Part shown: positions 5,858 through 11,371 of the stretch, in pieces | How positions within the stretch are numbered: the stretch's first letter is position 1 | Layout: every line of letters begins with the position of its first letter | Assembly (NCBI GenBank): GCA_031362245.1 | Contig: JANLSD010000340.1 | Location: 1 to 11,371, forward strand | Length of the DNA: 11,371 nt | From: JAAURS01 sp031362245 | GTDB lineage: Bacteria; Cyanobacteriota; Cyanobacteriia; Thermosynechococcales; Thermosynechococcaceae | Direction: 5' to 3' | Position numbers and translations under genes: made by a program | The notes under the pieces: model-generated | The model's database searches: none | What the model was told of the DNA's origin: nothing | Seen by the model: the letters and a program-made list of their open reading frames with translations, nothing else

Positions 5858-6634
5858 TCAATCCACATCAGGATCAATCCCCAGCGCCCTCAATTGCTCC
5901 GCCAGACGAGCCGCTTTTGCTTCAGCTTGCCTTTGCTGCTCTTGGGCCTGCAATCGTTGCTGTTCTGATTGCTCTAGGGGGGTTGGAATCCAATCACCTT
6001 GTTCATCTAGCCATCTCAGCCAAGGACGGGTTCTGTCTTCGTACTCACCCTGCCATAAACCCAACCCTGCCTTTAACTCTGGCATCCAAAAGCGATCATT
6101 CTCAGGCACCATTGCTTGATACTGACCCTTCACCAGTCGATAGCCCCTTAGCGTATTGCTATAGCGGTCATATAAAACGTAGTAAGGCACCTTTAGAATC
6201 TGCTCATATACGTCCCACTTGGTCGGAGGTTCCCACTCTCCAGCTTCGGTTTGTCCCAAATCTTCTTTTTCTGTGCCTGGAGATATTAACTCCACAACCA
6301 CATAGGGATTTACCCCTTCATCCCAGGCCACATAGCTGAGACGTAAATCTTCTCTGCCATATAGACGCGGTACGCCGATCGCCACAAACCAATCCGGTCG
6401 CTTATGCCACAGGGGATGGTTGAGGTCGTAATACAGGTTAATATCGGTGCCTGTAAAAATGCGATTGCGCGCCACGTCTGACAAACGCAACGTCGCGCTT
6501 AAAAGGTGGGGCTGTAAATCATGAAATTCGTCCGGCAAGCCAGGTTCCTCAGGATCTTCACTGGGAAGATCGTACATCGTAGGCCAGGGTTTGGCTGCAA
6601 ATGGCTGAAGGCGATCGCGATAGGCTTGGGTCAT
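5858..6634 (-). CDS. Uma2-family (DUF820) PD-(D/E)XK endonuclease-like protein
   Basis: Belongs to a restriction-endonuclease-fold family greatly expanded in cyanobacteria; its cellular role is unknown. The 258 residues show the family core: RPDWFVAIGV (79-88) with the first acidic residue Asp81, YVVVELISPGTEKED (111-125) with Glu115 and the typical S-P-x-T turn, and KWDVYEQILKVPYYVLYD (139-156). The C-terminal 40 residues (about 219-253) form a Gln/Ala/Arg-rich coiled coil, common in cyanobacterial members. The start at 6634 has AAGGGA 6 nt upstream. It stands 269 bp from the hipB-like gene on the same strand and is divergent from a small membrane-protein gene, with no obvious functional link. 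Biochemical nuclease activity is inferred from fold only. Confidence 0.88.
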   Translation of the reverse strand: MTQAYRDRLQPFAAKPWPTMYDLPSEDPEEPGLPDEFHDLQPHLLSATLRLSDVARNRIFTGTDINLYYDLNHPLWHKRPDWFVAIGVPRLYGREDLRLSYVAWDEGVNPYVVVELISPGTEKEDLGQTEAGEWEPPTKWDVYEQILKVPYYVLYDRYSNTLRGYRLVKGQYQAMVPENDRFWMPELKAGLGLWQGEYEDRTRPWLRWLDEQGDWIPTPLEQSEQQRLQAQEQQRQAEAKAARLAEQLRALGIDPDVD

Positions 6635-6767
6635 GGTTATCCCTTAGGGTGCCTCAATGAGCGGCTGTCTCTAGTATATGACCTAGAAAATTGAATCTGA
6701 CAGGATCGTCATCGTGGACTTAAAGTAGGAAATAACCACTCTGCGAATTAGAAACAGGAGTCGAAAC

Positions 6768-6980
6768 ATGGGTGAATCAAAGCGACGTAAAACGCAACTC
6801 GGCGAAAAATACGGTGCAGACAAGTCTATTTTTCCAGGATTCTCCTTTACCAAAGCCAACAGCACAAAGTTCGTAGAATGGAGTACCTGTGGGGCTTGGA
6901 TTGGTATCTTTGTCCTAGGCGGTGGCTGGGTTGTCATTCGCTTTATAGGCCCCAGTTTTGGCTGGTGGGACGTTCAATAG
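6768..6980 (+). CDS. Small membrane protein of DUF2839 type
   Basis: A 70-residue protein beginning MGESKRRKTQLGEKYG, which resembles the basic MGEAKRRK start of the cyanobacteria-restricted DUF2839 family as I remember it. Residues 1-20 are charged and hydrophilic. About 42-61 (GAWIGIFVLGGGWVVIRFIG) form one predicted transmembrane segment, ending in a short aromatic tail GWWDVQ. By the positive-inside rule the basic N-terminus should be cytoplasmic. The start is firmly set by AGGAG (6756-6760), 7 nt upstream. It lies 42 bp ahead of the epimerase gene on the same strand and may share its transcript. Function is unknown. An overlapping minus-strand frame at 6683-6937 lacks such support. Confidence 0.8.
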   Translation: MGESKRRKTQLGEKYGADKSIFPGFSFTKANSTKFVEWSTCGAWIGIFVLGGGWVVIRFIGPSFGWWDVQ

Positions 6981-6983
6981 CAA

Positions 6984-7001
6984 CAGCAGCGGCAGCAGCG
7001 G
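6984..7001 (+). repeat. Two tandem copies of CAGCAGCGG before the epimerase gene
   Basis: The 9-bp unit CAGCAGCGG occurs twice head to tail between the small membrane protein gene and the epimerase start, followed by CAATTTTTT. It forms no hairpin by itself. It is probably a short slippage-prone tandem repeat in the leader. Confidence 0.6.
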
Positions 7002-7022
7002 CAATTTTTTGAGAGAACCTTC

Positions 7023-8198
7023 ATGGAACGAGACGTTCAGTCCCTTGCAACCCAGTACAAAACAGCACTCCTGGAAGATGTAATTCCCTTTTGGGAGCAT
7101 CACTCCATAGATGAGCAGCATGGCGGCTACTTCACTTGCCTAGATCGCGACGGACAAGTCTACGACACAGACAAATTTGTCTGGCTCCAAAACCGCCAAG
7201 TTTGGATGTTCTCCACGTTCTATAACCAAATTGAGCCGCGTCAAAACTGGCTCAAGATTGCGGCTCATGGCGCTCATTTTTTGGCAAAACATGGGCGTGA
7301 TGCCGAGGGCAACTGGTATTTTGCCCTGACCCAAGACGGTCAGCCTTTGGTGCAGCCCTACAATATTTTTTCAGACTGCTTTGCGGCGATGGCTTTTAGT
7401 AAGTTTGCCCTTGCCTCTGGCGAAAACTGGGCGAAGGATGTGGCGCTCCAAGCCTACGGCAATGTTTTGCGTCGTAAGGATAACCCCAAGGGCAAGTATA
7501 CCAAGGGCTACCCTGGCACACGCCCCATGAAGTCTTTGGCGGTGCCAATGATTTTAGCGAATCTGACCCTGGAAATGGATTGGCTGCTGCCTAAAGCAAC
7601 CTTAGAAAAAGTCTTAGATGAGACGGTTCAAGAGGTCATGACGGATTTCTTGGATCCAGCCAGAGGGCTAATGTTTGAAAATGTGGCGCTGGATGGGTCA
7701 CGCCTAGACTGTTTTGAGGGACGGCTGATCAATCCTGGTCATGGGATTGAAGCAATGTGGTTCATTATGGATATTGCCAACCGTCGTGGGGATGCCGCAA
7801 CCATCAACCGTGCTGTGGATGTGGTGCTGAATATTCTCAACTATGCTTGGGATAAAGACTACGGTGGGCTGTATTACTTTATGGATTCTAAAGGTCATCC
7901 ACCCCAGCAATTAGAGTGGGATCAAAAACTGTGGTGGGTACATTTGGAGACGTTGGTGGCGCTTGCGATGGGCGATCGCCTCACCCATCGCCCTGAGTGT
8001 TGGGAGTGGTTCCAGAAAATTCATGACTATTCCTGGTCACATTTTGCCGATCCACAGCATGGGGAATGGTTTGGGTATCTCAATCGTCGGGGAGAGGTAT
8101 TGCTAAATCTAAAGGGCGGTAAGTGGAAGGGCTGTTTTCATGTGCCCCGTGCGCTGTACCTGTGCTGGCAACAATTTGAGGCTTTGCAGCAGACTTAA
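7023..8198 (+). CDS. N-acylglucosamine 2-epimerase (AGE / renin-binding protein family)
   Basis: Interconverts N-acetylglucosamine and N-acetylmannosamine in the cytosol; bacterial and animal members are stimulated by ATP. The 391 residues match the full (alpha/alpha)6-barrel length. Catalytic-type histidines are seen in NPGHGIEAMWF (His240), LWWVHLETL (His307) and KGCFHVPRAL (His373). His240 and His373 correspond, one residue shifted, to the His239 and His372 reported for the Anabaena enzyme. The KDNPKGKYTKGYPGTR stretch (152-167) matches the lysine-rich segment connected with nucleotide activation. Synechocystis has a well-known homologue (slr1975). The start at 7023 has only a weak GAGAG 7 nt upstream. 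No sialic acid synthase or ManNAc kinase gene is nearby, so the product may feed amino-sugar recycling or be a side activity. Cellobiose or mannose epimerase activity is a less likely alternative. Confidence 0.93.
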   Translation: MERDVQSLATQYKTALLEDVIPFWEHHSIDEQHGGYFTCLDRDGQVYDTDKFVWLQNRQVWMFSTFYNQIEPRQNWLKIAAHGAHFLAKHGRDAEGNWYFALTQDGQPLVQPYNIFSDCFAAMAFSKFALASGENWAKDVALQAYGNVLRRKDNPKGKYTKGYPGTRPMKSLAVPMILANLTLEMDWLLPKATLEKVLDETVQEVMTDFLDPARGLMFENVALDGSRLDCFEGRLINPGHGIEAMWFIMDIANRRGDAATINRAVDVVLNILNYAWDKDYGGLYYFMDSKGHPPQQLEWDQKLWWVHLETLVALAMGDRLTHRPECWEWFQKIHDYSWSHFADPQHGEWFGYLNRRGEVLLNLKGGKWKGCFHVPRALYLCWQQFEALQQT

Positions 8199-8265
8199 TT
8201 GAGGGAATAAAGCATGCTCTCGTGACAACCTCTGGATGGGAACTGCCCTAAGGCTCTGCCATGTT

Positions 8266-8297
8266 TCTCCCCCCAGAATTGGGTGACTGGGGGGAGA
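8266..8297. terminator. G/C-rich hairpin between the epimerase gene and clpB
   Basis: TCTCCCCCCAG (8266-8276) pairs perfectly over 11 bp with CTGGGGGGAGA (8287-8297) around a 10-nt loop. It lies between two convergent stop codons (8198 and 8344) and can act in both directions. No U-tract follows on either strand, so termination would be atypical, or the hairpin may mainly protect the mRNA 3' ends. Confidence 0.6.
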
Positions 8298-8343
8298 GTA
8301 CAAGTGATGCATAACTTACCTGAACAGTCTCTAAGTCCTGTGG

Positions 8344-10965
8344 TTATCCGATCGTCAGCACCTCAGATGGAAGCCGCTGAAAACTGAGTCGCTCATTGGC
8401 AACATCCACAAAAATGGTGTCTCCATCCACAAAGTCACCTCGTAGAATACTCTTTGCCATCGTGGTTTCCAACTCCTTCTGAATCGTGCGCTTAAGCGGA
8501 CGTGCCCCATACACAGGGTCATACCCCACCTCCGCCAACAGATCCAACGCCGCATCCGATAGCTTCAGCGCCATCTTGCGCTCTTGGAGCCGCTTCTCTA
8601 AGCGCTTCACCTGAAGCTTCACAATATTGCGAAGCTGATCTTTGCGAAGGCTATGGAAAATAATCGTTTCATCCACACGGTTTAGAAACTCAGGACGGAA
8701 ACTTCCCCGCAGCGTCTCTAGCACCCGCGACTGCATTTCACCATAGCGGCTGTCATCCCCTGCTAAATCTAGAATGTACTGGGAGCCGATATTGCTGGTC
8801 ATAATGATGATGGCATTCTTGAAATCCACCGTGCGCCCCTGGGAGTCCGTCGCACGCCCATCGTCGAGAATTTGCAACAGAATATTGAATACGTCTGGGT
8901 GGGCTTTCTCAATTTCATCAAACAAAATCACCGAGTAGGGTCTACGCCGCACTGCTTCTGTGAGCTGACCGCCTTCGTCGTAGCCAATGTATCCAGGAGG
9001 GGCACCGACTAAGCGCGAGACGGAGTGTTTTTCCATATACTCCGACATGTCGATCCGCACGATCGCCTCTTCGGTATCAAACATATAGGCCGCCAGCGCC
9101 TTGGCCAGTTCGGTTTTGCCCACGCCTGTCGGCCCAAGGAAAATAAAGCTGGCGATGGGGCGATTGGGGTCAGCAAGTCCGGCCCGCGATCGCTGAATGG
9201 CATCCGCCACGGCAGTCACGGCTTCTTCTTGTCCAATTACGCGCTCATGCAGCTCATCTTCGAGGTACAGCAGCTTTTCCATTTCAGACTGCACCAGCTT
9301 GGTCACAGGGATGCCTGTCCATTTGCCAATAATTTCGGCAATGTCACCCTCGGTGACTTCTTCGCGCAGCATGGAGTGACCCGTGGTTTGGGTTTGAGCC
9401 AAGCTACTTTCGGCATCTTCGAGTTTTTGATGCAGGCTCACCAGGGTACCGTACTTCAGGGCGGCGGCTTTCTCGTGATTATATTCACGTTCGGCCTGCT
9501 GCAATTCGATGTTGGTACGGTCAATTTCTTCTTTGATGGTCTGAAGCTTGTCGATAACCTGCTTTTCGGATTGCCATTGGGCGTTGAGGCTAGACTGCTC
9601 TTCTTTGAAGTCCGCAAGTTCTTTCTCTAGGCGCACCAGCCGATCTTGAGAGGCGCGATTACTCTCTTTCTGCAAAGACAGCCGCTCCATCTCTAGCTGC
9701 AAGACTTTGCGATCAATCTCATCCAGCTCTTCTGGCTTGGAGGTGATTTCCATCTTGAGCTTGGCAGCCGCTTCATCCATTAAGTCGATCGCCTTATCAG
9801 GCAAAAAGCGATCGCTGATGTATCGCGTCGAGAGCGTCGCCGCCGCCACGAGGGCATTGTCAGAAATTTTGACCCCGTGGTGAACTTCGTATCGCTCTTT
9901 TAAACCGCGCAGAATTGAAATGGTGTCTTCAATGGTGGGCTGGTCAATAAACACCTGCTGGAAGCGTCGTTCTAAAGCCGCATCTTTTTCGATGTATTTA
10001 CGATATTCATCGAGGGTGGTGGCTCCAATACAGCGCAGTTCACCCCGCGCCAGCATCGGTTTGAGCAAATTGCCCGCATCCATCGAGCCTTGAGCCGCAC
10101 CTGCGCCCACCACGGTATGGATTTCATCAATAAACAAAATAATGGCACCGTTAGATTCGGTGACTTCTTTCAAGACAGACTTGAGGCGTTCTTCAAATTC
10201 GCCTCGATACTTTGCCCCTGCGATCAGTGCGCCCATATCGAGGGTGATGAGCTGGCGATCGCGCAAGGACTCCGGCACGTCTCCAGCAATGATGCGCTGG
10301 GCTAGACCTTCGGCGATCGCGGTCTTACCCACCCCTGGCTCACCAATGAGCACCGGATTATTTTTGGTACGGCGAGACAGGATTTGAATGGTGCGGCGAA
10401 TTTCATCATCTCGACCGATCACCGGATCGAGCTTGCCTGATTTTGCCAATTCAGTGAGGTCTCGCCCGTACTTTTCAAGGGATTCGTACTTGCCTTCAGG
10501 ATTTTGATCCGTCACTTTTTGACTTCCTCGTATTTGCTCAATAATTTTGCGTAGCTTGGCTTCATCTAGCCCCATTTCTTGGAACAATGCCTGCCCGAAG
10601 CGATCATCCTTTGCATAGGCCAGAATTAGATGCTCGATGGAAATGTACTCATCTTCAAACTCTTTACGATTGCCATCGGCGCGATCTAAAAGTGTATCTA
10701 AACTCCGTCCTACGTACACCGAACTGCTGGGGGCACTGAGTTTTGCCTGTTTGTTTATAAATTCAGCGGTGCGATCGCGCAAGCGCTGGACGTTCACCTC
10801 AGCCTTATTAAAAATGCTGGAGGCTAAGCCATCCTGCTCTAGCAGCGCCTGAAGCAAATGCTCGCTTTCGATTTGCTGCTGCTGGGCTTGCTTGACAATA
10901 TCTGGAGTGCGGACAACCGCCTCCCAGGCTTTTTCAGTAAATTGATTAGGGTTTGTCGGCTGCAT
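8344..10965 (-). CDS. clpB: ClpB protein disaggregase (Hsp100)
   Basis: Hexameric ATPase that, with DnaK, extracts proteins from aggregates in the cytosol. The 873 residues contain the N-domain (about 1-145); AAA+ module 1 with Walker A GEPGVGKT (208-215), pore loop Tyr253, Walker B ILFIDE and arginine fingers in ALERRFQ (330-336); the coiled-coil middle domain (about 410-530) that distinguishes ClpB from ClpC; and AAA+ module 2 with GPTGVGKT (611-618), pore loop GAPPGYIGY (654-662), Walker B VILFDEIE and sensor-2 GARPLKR. There is no ClpP-binding tripeptide loop. The length is close to that I recall for cyanobacterial ClpB1 (874 in Synechococcus) rather than ClpB2. The ATG at 10965 has AAGGA 10 nt upstream. 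An internal GTG start at codon 151 is likely. It is monocistronic in appearance, and no CIRCE element is seen upstream. Confidence 0.97.
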   Translation of the reverse strand: MQPTNPNQFTEKAWEAVVRTPDIVKQAQQQQIESEHLLQALLEQDGLASSIFNKAEVNVQRLRDRTAEFINKQAKLSAPSSSVYVGRSLDTLLDRADGNRKEFEDEYISIEHLILAYAKDDRFGQALFQEMGLDEAKLRKIIEQIRGSQKVTDQNPEGKYESLEKYGRDLTELAKSGKLDPVIGRDDEIRRTIQILSRRTKNNPVLIGEPGVGKTAIAEGLAQRIIAGDVPESLRDRQLITLDMGALIAGAKYRGEFEERLKSVLKEVTESNGAIILFIDEIHTVVGAGAAQGSMDAGNLLKPMLARGELRCIGATTLDEYRKYIEKDAALERRFQQVFIDQPTIEDTISILRGLKERYEVHHGVKISDNALVAAATLSTRYISDRFLPDKAIDLMDEAAAKLKMEITSKPEELDEIDRKVLQLEMERLSLQKESNRASQDRLVRLEKELADFKEEQSSLNAQWQSEKQVIDKLQTIKEEIDRTNIELQQAEREYNHEKAAALKYGTLVSLHQKLEDAESSLAQTQTTGHSMLREEVTEGDIAEIIGKWTGIPVTKLVQSEMEKLLYLEDELHERVIGQEEAVTAVADAIQRSRAGLADPNRPIASFIFLGPTGVGKTELAKALAAYMFDTEEAIVRIDMSEYMEKHSVSRLVGAPPGYIGYDEGGQLTEAVRRRPYSVILFDEIEKAHPDVFNILLQILDDGRATDSQGRTVDFKNAIIIMTSNIGSQYILDLAGDDSRYGEMQSRVLETLRGSFRPEFLNRVDETIIFHSLRKDQLRNIVKLQVKRLEKRLQERKMALKLSDAALDLLAEVGYDPVYGARPLKRTIQKELETTMAKSILRGDFVDGDTIFVDVANERLSFQRLPSEVLTIG
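10513..10529 (-). promoter_or_regulatory. Internal translation start (GTG, codon 151) within clpB
   Basis: Val151 is encoded by GTG (10513-10515) and preceded by GAGGA (10525-10529), giving a 9-nt gap from AGGA. It lies at the N-domain/AAA-1 junction, where E. coli and Synechococcus clpB are known to use a second start to make a shorter protein. The product would have 723 residues and lack the N-domain. Confidence 0.65.
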
Positions 10966-11206
10966 GGACGATCATTCCTTTCGGCAGTGGAACCTATACT
11001 GCTCTACTGCCATTGTAAAGAGAGAACGAAAATTGATTGGGTCGGTGTTCTCACCCTCTAATATAGGGATTTACGCCTTTTGCCGCCATAATCTAAACCC
11101 TACCCAAGATTAGACTTGGAGTTTTTAATCCGATTCAGAACGTAATAGGCACTGACCGGAGAAAAGGATATGTGTCAAACCGAGAAAGTCGAGCTTAATA
11201 TACATC
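10966..11206. other. clpB leader and non-coding spacer before transposon remnants
   Basis: No gene is visible. The clpB leader contains GGCAGT (10983-10988) facing ACTGCC (11006-11011), a 6-bp stem with a 17-nt loop just upstream of the ribosome binding site. TATAGG (minus, 10993-10998) and TTTACA (minus, 11014-11019) are only 15 nt apart and make a weak promoter candidate. I see no CIRCE inverted repeat. The part from about 11100 onward may already belong to the mobile-element debris. Confidence 0.4.
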
Positions 11207-11310
11207 ATGCAATGTCCTTACTGTACCGGAGCGTACCTGAACAAAGCAGGGAAGGGTCGTAGACAAGACCAAGCCGTACAGCGTTATTGGTGCATTGATT
11301 GCAAGTCATT
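11207..11310 (+). pseudogene. Truncated transposase-like zinc-ribbon N-terminus
   Basis: The frame opening at ATG 11207 encodes MQCPYCTGAYLNKAGKG, then QRYWCIDCKSF. This is a CxxC-x22-CxxC zinc ribbon (Cys3, Cys6, Cys29, Cys32) with the QRY-x-C pattern seen at the N-terminus of IS1-type and similar transposases. Homology-like sequence stops near 11310, where a different transposase begins in another frame. The zinc-ribbon frame stays open to the window end but reads as nonsense. It is probably a remnant; the exact IS family is uncertain. Confidence 0.55.
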
Positions 11311-11371
11311 CCTATTTTTGATTATCCGATGGATATTCGTCGGGTCATCTACACCACCAATACGATTGAAT
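11308..11371 (+). pseudogene. C-terminal fragment of IS256/Mutator-type transposase (continues past window)
   Basis: The frame ATT-CCT-ATT from 11308 reads IPIFDYPMDIRRVIYTTNTI followed by Glu. This is the hallmark F-x-Y-P-x-x-I-R-x-x-I-Y-T-T-N-x-I-E segment of IS256-family (Mutator) transposases, normally located in the last third of the protein. The upstream two thirds, with the first catalytic Asp residues, are missing, so the gene is 5'-truncated. It runs off the window, so the length of the remaining part is unknown. Confidence 0.75.

Larger units (their letters stand above)
2607..10778. repeat. HIP1 palindromes (GCGATCGC), dispersed
   Basis: I located at least 15 copies, starting at 2607, 2811, 3479, 3580, 4335, 4943, 5499, 5829, 6611, 7972, 9186, 9808, 10255, 10313 and 10771. 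Most are inside genes. HIP1 over-representation is characteristic of many cyanobacteria. None was found in 1-2606 or after 10778. Confidence 0.9.

Noticed and set aside
5800..6339. Plus-strand open frame (179 codons) opposite the Uma2 gene
   Set aside because: The opposite strand carries a clear Uma2 protein with motifs and a ribosome binding site; this frame is Pro/Leu/His-rich without recognisable domains.
6683..6937. Minus-strand frame (84 codons) overlapping the DUF2839-like gene
   Set aside because: The plus-strand gene has a strong ribosome binding site and a typical N-terminus and membrane segment; the minus frame has neither.
9025..9630. Plus-strand open frame (201 codons) opposite clpB
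   Set aside because: Antisense to the strongly conserved middle domain and second ATPase module of ClpB; no independent support.
10966..11100. CIRCE (HrcA) heat-shock element upstream of clpB
   Set aside because: No TTAGCACTC/GAGTGCTAA inverted repeat with a 9-nt spacer is present.
1..11371. tRNA, rRNA genes or a CRISPR array
   Set aside because: No cloverleaf with a GTTCGA-type T-arm, no rRNA-like sequence and no regularly spaced direct repeats were recognised.

Overview
The window comes from a cyanobacterium. The cyanobacterial palindrome HIP1 (GCGATCGC) occurs at least 15 times, and several genes are of types known from cyanobacteria: a peroxide regulator divergent from a type II peroxiredoxin, a GlcNAc 2-epimerase and a small DUF2839-like protein. 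I cannot name the species. Gene content is mostly housekeeping and stress response. I found no convincing previously undescribed multi-gene system, but several local features deserve checking.

Left part (1-3170). A low-complexity C/G-rich tail lies beyond the end of a type II peroxiredoxin gene (minus). Divergent from it is a PerR-type Fur-family regulator (plus). The 244-bp gap between them holds two Fur/PerR-like boxes, each overlapping a predicted -10 element, so the pair reads as a peroxide-responsive divergon. perR converges on ahcY (S-adenosylhomocysteinase, minus). Between them lie a strong bidirectional terminator and a separate perfect 30-bp palindrome of the dispersed-repeat kind.

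Middle part (3171-6650). An exported four-TPR protein with a TTG start (plus) converges on a minus-strand block. In transcription order that block is a Uma2/DUF820 nuclease-like protein, a HipB-like antitoxin or repressor without a HipA partner, a PfkB-family fructokinase with a strong ribosome binding site, and an unrecognised 152-residue Cys/Trp/Arg-rich protein starting 9 bp after the kinase. The region upstream of hipB carries a perfect inverted-repeat operator and an inverted second copy of its core.

Right part (6650-11371). A small membrane protein of DUF2839 type precedes an N-acylglucosamine 2-epimerase (both plus). The epimerase converges, across a G/C-rich hairpin, on clpB (minus). 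clpB encodes a full-length disaggregase with a well-formed internal GTG start that should also give an N-terminally truncated form. Upstream of clpB the window ends in transposon debris: a zinc-ribbon N-terminus abutting, out of frame, the C-terminal core of an IS256/Mutator-type transposase.

Functionally, the region combines peroxide defence (PerR, peroxiredoxin), protein quality control (ClpB), methyl-cycle recycling (AhcY) and sugar or amino-sugar metabolism (fructokinase, epimerase). Apart from the perR divergon and the kinase/152-residue pair, the genes look independently transcribed.
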